A DNA stretch of 64,000 nucleotides, taken from positions 558,001-622,000 of the forward strand of contig NZ_CP064939.1 of the NCBI RefSeq assembly GCF_015679185.1, written 5' to 3'. The notes beneath the pieces were generated by a model. It had not been told where the DNA came from. It saw nothing but the letters and a program-made list of their open reading frames with translations, and made no database searches. Below are positions 52,870-60,896 of the stretch, piece after piece. The translations under genes were made by a program, and so were the position numbers. Position 1 is the first letter of the stretch. The number at the start of each line of letters is the position of its first letter. The stretch comes from Pedobacter endophyticus. GTDB taxonomy: Bacteria; Bacteroidota; Bacteroidia; Sphingobacteriales; Sphingobacteriaceae.

Positions 52870-54480
52870 CTATGGCCTTTCTTTTATCTCAACAATTGTG
52901 GCATCGTTTGCTCCCATTTCGAAACCTTGTGTTAAAAATTCGCCGACCCCGGCATCGTTTGTAGAAAATATGATTTCGCCTGATAGGTTAACCGGAGGCA
53001 AAAATGGCGCAGGACTATCGCTCAGATTGAGGATAATCAAGTAGCCGGGAGCGTTTTCTGCTTGCCTGATATAAGCCAAAAGTTGGCTGTTTGCCAGCAC
53101 TGGGCGATAAATTCCATATTTTAAAGATGGCGAACTCTGCCTTAAAGCAATCAGTTTGCGGTACAGGTTTAACATTGATTGGGGGTAAGCCATTTGGCTG
53201 GCTACGTTGTTGTCTTTGTGATCTTCGGCAAGCCTGAGCCATGGCTGACAGGTACTGAATCCGCCAAAAGTAGTGCCATCCCATTGCATTGGCGTACGAG
53301 CAGGATCGCGGCTGAGGCCCTTTTCGGGCATATTTAATCCCTGCGGGTCACGGATTTCATTCGGTGGTATTTTCACATCGCTCATTCCGATCTCGTCGCC
53401 GTAATACATTGTGGGTGTTCCCCTTAATGTAAGCAATAAAACCGCGGCCACCCTGGCTTGTGCGGCGCCAACTCTGCTTAGCACGCGGTGTTGATCGTGA
53501 TTTCCTAAAACCCAGTTGGGCCAGCCACCCGCGGGTAGCGCTCCTTCGTATTGGTCTATCGCTAAGCCAATGGCCTTAGCATCCCATGGTGTTTCGAGCA
53601 GGGTAAAGTTAAAGGGCATGTGTGCTCCACTGTCGTCCTGCCCGTAATAGGCCATTAATCGCTGTATGGGCAGGTAAATTTCGCCGATCATTACCTTGTC
53701 TTTATAATGATCTAACAGGGTGCGCATTTTGTTTATAATTCGATGAACTTCAGGCTGGTCGGTCGAAAACACCGGCAGTAGCTGGTTGTAAGTTGCCATT
53801 TCGGGGGTATAATCAGGATTGACAGGATTATCGCGAAGCAGTTCATCTTTAACCATATGCCAAATCACATCTACCCTAAAACCGTCTACGCCCTTATCGA
53901 GCCAAAATCGCATTACGTTTAGCATGGCTTCTTGTACCGCTTCGTTTCGCCAATTAAGGTCGGGTTGTTCGCTAAGGAAACCGTGATAGTAATACTGACT
54001 GGTGGTTTCATCCCATTGCCAGGCGCTTCCGCCGAACATGGCCAACCAGTTGTTGGGCGGCCCACCATCGGGTGCAGCATCCTTCCAGATGTACCATGAA
54101 CGTTTGGGATTGTCTTTTGACGACCTGGACTCGAGAAACCATGGATGGAGATTTGAGGAGTGATTGGGCACAAAATCGAGAAGCAGTTTCATGCCCCGGT
54201 TGTGCACCTCGTTCATCAGCCTATCAAAATCTTCGAGGGTACCGAAAAGAGCGTCTACACCGCAATAGTCTGAGATATCGTAGCCAAAATCGGCCATTGG
54301 CGACGGGTAGATTGGTGAGATCCAAATGGTTTCAATTCCTAAATGTTGAAGATAATCGAGCTTTTCAATTACTCCGTTCAAGTCGCCCACTCCATCGCCA
54401 TTACTGTCTTTAAATGATCGTGGATAGATTTGATAGATGATTGTTCCTTTCCACCATTGCGCATCGTTGTGTGTATCCAT
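52870..54480 (-). CDS. GH13 alpha-glucosidase
   Basis: 536 residues, cytoplasmic. WWKGTIIYQIYPRSFKDSNG is the N-terminal marker of oligo-1,6-glucosidase/alpha-glucosidase-type enzymes. Catalytic residues: Asp204 in GFRVDVIW, Glu267 in MIGEIYLP and Asp329 in LGNHDQHR. GDEIGMSDVKIPP and ARTPMQWDGTTFGGF are family marks. It hydrolyses terminal alpha-linked glucose from maltose-type oligosaccharides; specificity for alpha-1,4 over alpha-1,6 links or sucrose cannot be set by eye. As first gene of the pair with treZ it probably shares promoter and substrate pool. Confidence 0.9.
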   Translation of the reverse strand: MDTHNDAQWWKGTIIYQIYPRSFKDSNGDGVGDLNGVIEKLDYLQHLGIETIWISPIYPSPMADFGYDISDYCGVDALFGTLEDFDRLMNEVHNRGMKLLLDFVPNHSSNLHPWFLESRSSKDNPKRSWYIWKDAAPDGGPPNNWLAMFGGSAWQWDETTSQYYYHGFLSEQPDLNWRNEAVQEAMLNVMRFWLDKGVDGFRVDVIWHMVKDELLRDNPVNPDYTPEMATYNQLLPVFSTDQPEVHRIINKMRTLLDHYKDKVMIGEIYLPIQRLMAYYGQDDSGAHMPFNFTLLETPWDAKAIGLAIDQYEGALPAGGWPNWVLGNHDQHRVLSRVGAAQARVAAVLLLTLRGTPTMYYGDEIGMSDVKIPPNEIRDPQGLNMPEKGLSRDPARTPMQWDGTTFGGFSTCQPWLRLAEDHKDNNVASQMAYPQSMLNLYRKLIALRQSSPSLKYGIYRPVLANSQLLAYIRQAENAPGYLIILNLSDSPAPFLPPVNLSGEIIFSTNDAGVGEFLTQGFEMGANDATIVEIKERP

Positions 54481-54676
54481 ATTATAATGTTGTATTCTTT
54501 TCTTCCAAAGGGATCGTTATCTAATAACAAGAGTTTAACGAGGCAGTTTGTATTGGCACTACCTTTTTTTTATTTCGGTAAATACGCAGGTACGTTTTTT
54601 TACGCGGAACAAATACCTAAAAATTAAGTACGCTAAACAAGTGGGCAAACCGGGTGGTTTATATTAAAAAAAGATT

Positions 54677-54934
54677 ATGGAACAGCAAAGGAAGCTTGCT
54701 CGAAGGGATCGGATGTCCATAGCAGAGCAAGTCGGTACTGACAACCGCGGCGATGATAAACAGGAACTTAACGGAAAAGATGGTAAGGAGGCAAGTTGGC
54801 TGAATGAGGTTAGCAATGCTCCACAGGCAATGCCAGCTGACGATCGAAAAATGGATGGAGCCAACTCCGTAAAGGGGAAAATTTCAACATTGAGATGGCA
54901 CGTACCTACGAACGGAATTTCGAAGCTTTTGTAG
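54677..54934 (+). CDS. Small hydrophilic protein of unknown function
   Basis: 85 residues. The N-terminus is basic (MEQQRKLARRDR), the middle is charged (TDNRGDDKQELNGKDGKE), and the C-terminal 20 residues are more hydrophobic (ISTLRWHVPTNGISKLL). No Cys, signal or known domain. The case for a gene is the clean ATG after an AT-rich leader and a strong terminator that begins 26 bp after the stop. Such small hydrophilic proteins are frequent next to stress genes in this group, but the role is unknown. Confidence 0.55.
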   Translation: MEQQRKLARRDRMSIAEQVGTDNRGDDKQELNGKDGKEASWLNEVSNAPQAMPADDRKMDGANSVKGKISTLRWHVPTNGISKLL

Positions 54935-54960
54935 GCGGCAGACTAATATCGAAAGTGAGG

Positions 54961-54993
54961 GGCAGCGATGAAGAATCGCTGCCTTTTGTTTTA
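54961..54993 (+). terminator. Intrinsic terminator of the 85-residue gene
   Basis: GGCAGCGAT and ATCGCTGCC form a perfect 9-bp stem around GAAGA, followed by TTTTGTTTT. Confidence 0.88.
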
Positions 54994-55038
54994 GTCTGGC
55001 TCAAAATAGATCAGCGTGGTGGGGGCTTGGTTCGACAC

Positions 55039-55293
55039 TTACGGCGTAGCTTTGCCTTTGTGCTCCCAATGGTCTTTAATGATGCTTCCGGCGGAATTAA
55101 ACTTCAGGGTTCTGGCGTACCGCTCGCCACGAACGAAGCCATTTTCGTCCTTTTTGCCCATAAACAACAAAATGGGCCTCCCCTCAATGTCAGTTTTTAT
55201 GCTTAAATCGTATCGTCCAAATTTCTGCTCGATCATGGCAGATGGTTCGTAGTTCTTTTTGAGAATGTTTAGTATCGGATCTTTCAGTTTCAT
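55039..55293 (-). CDS. Small conserved-looking protein of unknown function
   Basis: 84 residues, MKLKDPILNILKKNYEPSAM and on. It has a regular alternation of helix-forming and strand-forming segments (FGRYDLSIKT, RPILLFMGKKDENG, RTLKFNSAGSIIKDHWEHKGKATP), suggesting a small alpha/beta fold. No signal, membrane segment or Cys. The gene converges with the 85-residue gene across the terminator at 54961. I do not recognise the family; codon-like composition and fold regularity make it a likely gene. Confidence 0.6.
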   Translation of the reverse strand: MKLKDPILNILKKNYEPSAMIEQKFGRYDLSIKTDIEGRPILLFMGKKDENGFVRGERYARTLKFNSAGSIIKDHWEHKGKATP

Positions 55294-55512
55294 ATCGGTT
55301 ACTGATTTTGGATGTGTTTTTTTATGGCTAGGTACTGAAGTTCTGGGTTATTTTTTTGTTACGAAAAACCGCGGCCGTTTTGCAATTGTTTTAATCGTAA
55401 CTATATCGAAAAAACAGTCGCAACTAATTAAAAGTTTAAGAAACTAAGAAATTTGGAAGCGCTCAGCAGTTCCCAATGTGTTTAATGAATAAAAAAGATC
55501 TTTAATTCGAAA

Positions 55513-56004
55513 ATGAAAGCAATAAAACATGCCTGCTCACTGAAACTGTATTTGGCAATTGCATTATTGAGCATTACCGCTGCTTGTAGCCCTTACAAGC
55601 GAGATCAACAGATTAAAGCGGATTTGGTGCTAAAGGCAAAGGAAGACGCAAGCTTCGCGGGAGTTCAATTTACGGTGTACAATAGAAACGTTACGCTATG
55701 GGGCATTTGTCCTACCGAGAAATCGAGAATGATGGTAAAACAGAAGCTTTCTACGATTCATCTAATCAAAAAAATCGACGATAAGATGATGATCGGCCCG
55801 GTTGAGTTAAACACAAATTATATCCTAAAACAACAGCTCGATAGCGTTTTGGCCGAATATCCCCGGGCCACTGGAAAGATAGATACGAATAGCATTGAAT
55901 TAAACGGCGTGGTTAAGCAACAGTATCTGGCCAAACTACTCGAGTCGGTTAGCCACATTAAGCCGGAGGCGGTAATTATTAATCGATTAGCGGTAACAAT
56001 GTAA
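55513..56004 (+). CDS. BON-domain lipoprotein
   Basis: 163 residues with a lipobox TAAC (Cys25). Two BON-like domains can be traced: residues about 35-95 (IKADLVLKAKEDASFAGVQF, NVTLWGICPTEKSRMMVKQK, IKKIDDKMMI) and about 104-163 (LKQQLDSVLAEYP, SIELNGVVKQQYLAKLLESV, AVIINRLAV). BON domains bind phospholipid and appear in osmotic-stress proteins such as OsmY. It is followed after 25 bp by two DUF421 membrane-protein genes on the same strand, so it is probably the lipoprotein partner of an envelope-stress operon. Confidence 0.82.
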   Translation: MKAIKHACSLKLYLAIALLSITAACSPYKRDQQIKADLVLKAKEDASFAGVQFTVYNRNVTLWGICPTEKSRMMVKQKLSTIHLIKKIDDKMMIGPVELNTNYILKQQLDSVLAEYPRATGKIDTNSIELNGVVKQQYLAKLLESVSHIKPEAVIINRLAVTM

Positions 56005-56029
56005 CTTTATTTTCACTGCATTATTCATT

Positions 56030-56731
56030 ATGAAACAAGAAGAAATACACTGGGGAGACTGGCACAGAATCCTTTTCGGGATGGTTCCTGCCGAATTTTT
56101 GATTGAGGTACTGGTAAGAACGGTTATAGTTTACATTCTTTTATTAATCACTTTGCGGTTTCTTGGCAAGCGGATGGGCGGCCAGCTAACGATCTCTGAA
56201 CTAGCGGTTATGCTTACGCTTGGTGCGATCATTTCGGTGCCAATGCAAATTCCGGAGCGAGGACTATTACAGGGTTTATTGGTGCTGGTTTGTGCGGTTG
56301 TATTTCAGCGTGGCCTCAACTATTTTGCTGTTAAATACAACAAAATTGAACGGTTTACGCAAGGTAAGGAAAGCCTGTTGGTTCAGGATGGTGTGATTGC
56401 CGCGACCCAACTTGCACGGATGAAGATTTCGAGAGAACAATTAGCAGCGGAACTAAGATGTCAAAATATTTACAACCTTGGCGAGGTAAGGCGTGTATAT
56501 CTGGAGGCGTCGGGATTGTTTTCTATCTTTAAATACCCGAAACCCCGGCCCGGACTTTCGCTCCTACCGATTGGCGAAGAAACTGCTGAAAAACAATTTT
56601 CGGACATTGCCGGCTCCATGGTTTGTTTCGATTGTGGAAACCGTGCTTCAACCCACGATGAGGCGCAAAACAACTGTAAGAACTGTGGTTCTAAACACTG
56701 GACTAACGCTGTTATTTCTAAATTATCATGA
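56030..56731 (+). CDS. DUF421 membrane protein with zinc-ribbon tail (copy 1)
   Basis: 233 residues. Three hydrophobic segments occupy residues about 20-100 (EVLVRTVIVYILLLITLRFL, ISELAVMLTLGAIISVPM, LLVLVCAVVFQRGLNYF). The soluble DUF421 part follows (RFTQGKESLLVQDGVI, QNIYNLGEVRRVYLEASG), ending in the family motif PKPRPGLSLLP. A C-terminal CFDCGN plus NCKNCGSKHW, about 17 residues apart, makes a likely rubredoxin- or zinc-ribbon-type metal site, unusual for the family. Function unknown; YetF/YcaP relatives are linked to envelope or stress. The stop overlaps the next start in ATGA. Confidence 0.85.
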   Translation: MKQEEIHWGDWHRILFGMVPAEFLIEVLVRTVIVYILLLITLRFLGKRMGGQLTISELAVMLTLGAIISVPMQIPERGLLQGLLVLVCAVVFQRGLNYFAVKYNKIERFTQGKESLLVQDGVIAATQLARMKISREQLAAELRCQNIYNLGEVRRVYLEASGLFSIFKYPKPRPGLSLLPIGEETAEKQFSDIAGSMVCFDCGNRASTHDEAQNNCKNCGSKHWTNAVISKLS

Positions 56732-57432
56732 GAGAGTACGAAATTAAACTTGGTGATCTTCACCGGATATTGTTTGGCGATGTGCCCTATCACTTTTATA
56801 TGGAGGTGATACTGCGGATTTCGGTTGTTTACCTTTTGTTGATGGTTTCGATGCGGTTAATGGGCAAGCGAATGTCGTCGCAACTGAGCAGAAACGAAAT
56901 GGCGGCGGTTGCCTCCTTAGCCGCTGCTATTGGCGTACCTTTAATGAGCCCGGAACGCGGGTTGCTACCTGCGATTGTTATAGCAGCCGTGATTATTACC
57001 TACCAGATGGTTATCGCCCGGAGAGCCGCAGTTGACCGGAAGTTTGAATCCATTACCCAGGATAAATTTGATATAATAGTTAAGGATGGTGTGCTAAATG
57101 TTAAAACAATGGTGGCCACGCGAATAAGCAGGGCCCGTGTGTTTGCTCAATTGCGCTCTCAGGGAATCAGCCATTTGGGCTTGGTGAGCCGCTTGTATTT
57201 TGAGGCTGGTGGTTTTTTCAGTTTCGTAAACAATCCCGATCCACAACCGGGCTTATCAGTATTGCCTGAATGGGATACACAATTCAGTGACGAAGTTCAT
57301 GCGATAACGGATGTGATGGTGTGCAATTATTGTGGAAACAGGAAGGCCGAGCACACTAATGATGAGAATGTAAGGTGCGAAAATTGTAATAAAGATGAAT
57401 GGACCGGTGCAGTGAGATTGGTGGAAGTTTAA
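56728..57432 (+). CDS. DUF421 membrane protein with zinc-ribbon tail (copy 2)
   Basis: 234 residues, paralogous to copy 1 over its full length (GDLHRILFGDVPYHFYMEVI against GDWHRILFGMVPAEFLIEVL). Three hydrophobic segments lie at about 20-97, and the soluble part has KFESITQDKFDIIVKDGV and FFSFVNNPDPQPGLSVLP. The C-terminal metal motif is kept: VCNYCGNRKAE and CENCNKDEW. The first four bases overlap copy 1, so the pair is translationally coupled and may form a heteromer (inference). Confidence 0.85.
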   Translation: MREYEIKLGDLHRILFGDVPYHFYMEVILRISVVYLLLMVSMRLMGKRMSSQLSRNEMAAVASLAAAIGVPLMSPERGLLPAIVIAAVIITYQMVIARRAAVDRKFESITQDKFDIIVKDGVLNVKTMVATRISRARVFAQLRSQGISHLGLVSRLYFEAGGFFSFVNNPDPQPGLSVLPEWDTQFSDEVHAITDVMVCNYCGNRKAEHTNDENVRCENCNKDEWTGAVRLVEV

Positions 57433-57523
57433 TGGCGGAAAGATGTATGATTGTACGTTGTTCGTGCGTGTAAAAGAACAAGTTTTACGGCTTTATCTAA
57501 CAACTTATAATTGCCGCCCTAAT

Positions 57524-57576
57524 CCCAAAAAAAAAAACGACTACACCGAGGAACCGCTTCCCCAATGTAGTCGTTT
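57524..57576 (-). terminator. Intrinsic terminator of the GH97 gene
   Basis: On the minus strand AACGACTACA and TGTAGTCGTT pair around a loop of about 20 nt and run into twelve T. It lies 20 bp past the stop of the GH97 gene. Confidence 0.88.
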
Positions 57577-57596
57577 AATTATAAATTGCAATAAGC

Positions 57597-59543
57597 TTAA
57601 TTAACAGGCTCAATAACGGCGGCGAAACCGCCATCCTTAACCATGTTAATATCGAGCGTTGAACCCGCTTTAAGCGATTGTTCGATTCTTTTAAAATCCA
57701 TGGCCTGAAAGTCGGCATTAATACCATCTTTTATCAACGTAATTTTATAATTTACATTAGGTTTCAAAAAGTCGGTTTTCACTTTCAGGTCGTGTTTTTG
57801 ATCGTTGCCCATTGCGCCAATAAACCACTTTTCGCCCTTGCGCTTGGCCGTTACGATGTATTCGCCCACCCGGGCATCTAAAACTTTTGTTTCATCCCAG
57901 GTTACTGGTATGCTCGTTATAAAAGCAGTAGTTTCAGGTTCCTTGAGGTAGTTAAAGGGATTATCGGCCAGCATTTGAAATCCACTTTCAAAAACGATAT
58001 ACATTGCCAGCTGGTGCGCCCGCGTGCCAATACTCATGGTGTTTACCCAACTTGGCTTATAATCTTGCTTATGTGCCGAACGCATAGCGCCGGGCGTATA
58101 ATCCATTGCGCCAACTGCATTTCGAAGGAATGGCAAAAAGAGATTGTTGTTGGGCGTAGCCAAGCCGCCGCCAATGTTTTGTTCCATCCCGATCACCCCT
58201 TCGTACGAAAGTACATTGGGATAGGCCACTTCCAATCCCGCCGGCTTAAATGCACCATGAAAATCGACAAGAATGTGGTGCTTTGCAGCTTCCTTAGCCA
58301 CGCGGGTATAATAATTTACCATCCACTGGTCGCTCCTGTCCATAAAATCGATTTTCATTCCCGCTATTCCCCATTTCTCCAACGTTTCGAAAATGTTGAA
58401 GTTGTTTTCAACCGCCAGCCAGGTAAACCAAAGTACAATTTTTACGTTCTTTTGTTTTCCGTAAGCAATGAGCTCCTGCAGGTTGATTGTTGGATTCGGC
58501 TCAAACGGGTTCAGTGTAGTTTTTGCCCATCCCTCATCCATAATAATATAGGGAATACCAAATTTCGACGCAAAGTCGATATAGTATTTGTAGGTATCCT
58601 GATTATATCCCGATTTAAAATCTACACCGTAAACGTAAGCATTATGCCACCACTCCCAGGTTACCTGACCCGGCTTTATCCAATTTACATCTTTCAGCTG
58701 GTTTGGCGTGCTGAGTTTATAAACCATTTGATTGGCGGCGAGCTGTGCATCCTGATCAGTAATCACCATAAAGCGCCACGGAAAGGATCGCTTACCCGAA
58801 GTCCGGGCGATATAATCACCCTCCTTTAAAATTTTCTGGCTTCTGTCTCCGTCCTCACCAAATGCCAGAGGAACTTTTGGAAATACAGCATTTATTGTTT
58901 TATCGTCTGACGCTTTTACAAACAGGCAAGGATAATCGTATAAATCTGCTTCAGATAAGAGCGCTTTATATTTGCCATTATCAAAAAGAATGGGCAGAAC
59001 GCTCATCTTTTCCTTATTCAATTTTCCAAGTTCGTTCTGACGGTAAAGAATCTCGTAAGACGTTTTGAAGCTACCAGTTTCGAGATAGGACGCTTTTACC
59101 GGATCACTAAATCCAATGTGAACATCTTCATTAGTAACCGTTATCGAATCTTGTCTATTGGTGATAAAACGATAGGCAATCCCATCATTGTAGGCACGAA
59201 ATTCAACGCTAAAATTACCCTTAAAATCCAGGCGCAATAAATTATAGTGATTATTTACCGTTGCATTTTTTAATGGAACAACCGGATTGGAATTTACGTT
59301 TACTGTTGACAAAGTTTTTTTGAGCAGCTTTGCGTTGGCGCCCAACTTTTCGTTACTCAGATTGAGTTGTAAATAGGATTCGGCGATGAACGGGTTTCCA
59401 TTAAAGGTAACGCCATAACTAATGCGGTCTTTAACGTTTATTGCAACTTTAATCCTTTTATCGGGCGATGAAAGGTCGATTGTTGCAGCAAAAAGCATGG
59501 CCGATTGCAAGAGGAGAAAGACAAGTAAAAGGTTTTTTTTCAT
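57597..59543 (-). CDS. GH97-family glycosidase, retaining type
   Basis: 648 residues with a signal peptide ending AMLFAA. It has the GH97 layout: beta-sandwich N-terminus (SPDKRIKVAINVKD), a (beta/alpha)8 barrel (TWEWWHNAYVYG, GIPYIIMDEGWAK, VKIVLWFTW) and a C-terminal beta domain. GH97 splits into inverting enzymes (SusB type) and retaining ones. Here GMKIDFMDRSDQ supplies acidic residues at 399 and 402 where the retaining nucleophile lies, and DFHGAFKPAG lacks the Glu that inverting members have after the His. Alpha-galactosidase-like action in the periplasm is therefore more likely than alpha-glucosidase. No SusCD pair is nearby. Confidence 0.88.
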   Translation of the reverse strand: MKKNLLLVFLLLQSAMLFAATIDLSSPDKRIKVAINVKDRISYGVTFNGNPFIAESYLQLNLSNEKLGANAKLLKKTLSTVNVNSNPVVPLKNATVNNHYNLLRLDFKGNFSVEFRAYNDGIAYRFITNRQDSITVTNEDVHIGFSDPVKASYLETGSFKTSYEILYRQNELGKLNKEKMSVLPILFDNGKYKALLSEADLYDYPCLFVKASDDKTINAVFPKVPLAFGEDGDRSQKILKEGDYIARTSGKRSFPWRFMVITDQDAQLAANQMVYKLSTPNQLKDVNWIKPGQVTWEWWHNAYVYGVDFKSGYNQDTYKYYIDFASKFGIPYIIMDEGWAKTTLNPFEPNPTINLQELIAYGKQKNVKIVLWFTWLAVENNFNIFETLEKWGIAGMKIDFMDRSDQWMVNYYTRVAKEAAKHHILVDFHGAFKPAGLEVAYPNVLSYEGVIGMEQNIGGGLATPNNNLFLPFLRNAVGAMDYTPGAMRSAHKQDYKPSWVNTMSIGTRAHQLAMYIVFESGFQMLADNPFNYLKEPETTAFITSIPVTWDETKVLDARVGEYIVTAKRKGEKWFIGAMGNDQKHDLKVKTDFLKPNVNYKITLIKDGINADFQAMDFKRIEQSLKAGSTLDINMVKDGGFAAVIEPVN

Positions 59544-59697
59544 TTGTGTTCGGATAGGTTAGGTAATTCGATCATTATCGATCGTCTAAAATAGTAAATC
59601 GATTTAGATTATAAAGCGAAAGCTATTTAGAAATTACCAAAATCCAGTACCGAAACACAAATGTGACGTATATTGGCGGAGTCAGCCCACCGCTTAT

Positions 59698-60360
59698 TTA
59701 ATACAATTGTTTAACTGGCTTTTTCAAAATGGTAAGATACTTTGCCGCAAATTTCCTGACTGCGGTATCCGACGATTTGGAGGCGTTTTGTAGCAACGGT
59801 AAAGCGTTCTGCCTATCGAGCGCAATCATATTTAAGTAAGCCTCATCGAACGCCGTTCCCGAAAGTTTTTTCAAATTGTCTATCGATTTCAGCAACGCTA
59901 CATCACCAGCTTCGTTGGCTGCAGTTACTGATTGACCTGTGTTTCCGGCCTCACCGCCGCCAGTCTTATTTCTGGTTGTATCTTTAAGGTTCTCAGGCGT
60001 TGCATCTACCCTCCCATCAGGGCGCTGGCCTTCGTTGGGGCTGCTCATCGGCAGTGCAACATTCTTGCTTTTGGCCAGCGTTCTAATTTCTTCATTCACC
60101 TTCGAGAGTTGAAGCACCATCGTTCTGCCGATTTTCTTGGCTCTCGCACCTCCTTTTTCAATCGCAAGGTTGGCAGCCAGCAGCTGTTTTGTGGTGATTG
60201 ATGATGCCCGCCGTAACAAAACCTCATTGGTAAGGCTATCCGTTTGATAGCTGGCGCTACCGTTAACCCGCCCATTTGCAAAGGCATTGTCGCTGAAAGC
60301 AAAAGCAGATAAAGCCAATGCAATGCCCGCTCTTAAAGTTGTTCTTATATAAAAATTCAT
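59698..60360 (-). CDS. DUF4142 secreted protein
   Basis: 220 residues with a signal peptide (LRAGIALALSAFAFSDNAFA). Residues about 54-102 contain the first DUF4142 helix pair (SITTKQLLAANLAIEKGG, KIGRTMVLQLSKVNEEIRTL). A disordered Gly/Asn/Thr linker (about 103-150) follows, then the second pair (LLKSIDNLKKLSGTAFDEAY, LLQNASKSSDTAVRKFAAKY). DUF4142 has a ferritin-like four-helix fold but without obvious metal ligands. It is often found with stress genes. The linker insertion between the helix pairs is longer than usual. Confidence 0.8.
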   Translation of the reverse strand: MNFYIRTTLRAGIALALSAFAFSDNAFANGRVNGSASYQTDSLTNEVLLRRASSITTKQLLAANLAIEKGGARAKKIGRTMVLQLSKVNEEIRTLAKSKNVALPMSSPNEGQRPDGRVDATPENLKDTTRNKTGGGEAGNTGQSVTAANEAGDVALLKSIDNLKKLSGTAFDEAYLNMIALDRQNALPLLQNASKSSDTAVRKFAAKYLTILKKPVKQLY

Positions 60361-60507
60361 CGGTGTTTACTTTTGATTATTACTGAAAGTACAACCGCAA
60401 TAAACGCCAAAAGTTTTTGTTATTCCAAAACCATTACTCAGGCTTTATAAATAATTTTTGTTAAAACCTATTTCGAGAATGCCTTGTTCTTCTATTAAAA
60501 CACTACT

Positions 60508-60825
60508 ATGGAAAATCAAGAAAATAATCAACCAGAAGAAGAGATCAGCAACGTTGATCAATTCCAGGTCGGACGCTCAGAAGGAAATGCAGCTGATGGC
60601 CACGCACCAGAAGAAGATGACCAGTACACCTCAGATGAAATACAGTATGCAGATGGTGAAGGTACTGCCTTAAACGATCAGCTTGGACCGGATGATGAGG
60701 ATGAAGACGACGATGATGATTTGGATGTGGATTTGAACGAAGATGATGATTACAACGAATCGGATGTGGAAGAATTGGACAAAGATCCTAACGCCTACGA
60801 AGAAGATGATAGTGAAATGTTATAA
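60508..60825 (+). CDS. Strongly acidic small protein
   Basis: 105 residues, about 45 of them Asp or Glu, clustered near the C-terminus (DDEDEDDDDDLDVDLNEDDD). The N-terminal half (EEISNVDQFQVGRSEG, NAADGHAPEEDDQY) is polar and probably disordered. No known domain. The clean frame, an upstream AT-rich leader and a terminator 20 bp downstream argue that it is real. Similar acidic proteins often lie next to other stress genes in this group; function unknown. Confidence 0.75.
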   Translation: MENQENNQPEEEISNVDQFQVGRSEGNAADGHAPEEDDQYTSDEIQYADGEGTALNDQLGPDDEDEDDDDDLDVDLNEDDDYNESDVEELDKDPNAYEEDDSEML

Positions 60826-60840
60826 TGAGGTAACAATTAC

Positions 60841-60877
60841 AAAAAAGTCAGGTTGAATAAAACCTGACTTTTTTTTG
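60841..60877. terminator. Bidirectional intrinsic terminator
   Basis: AAGTCAGGTT (60845-60854) and AACCTGACTT (60861-60870) pair perfectly around GAATAA; eight T follow on the plus strand and a T run on the minus strand. It separates the convergent acidic-protein gene and K+ channel gene. Confidence 0.9.
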
Positions 60878-60896
60878 CGCTTGCCTCGTCGCTCGC

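Noticed and set aside
57975..58829. 284-codon plus-strand frame
   Set aside because: It lies wholly antisense to the GH97 gene, whose family match is clear, and has no recognisable features.
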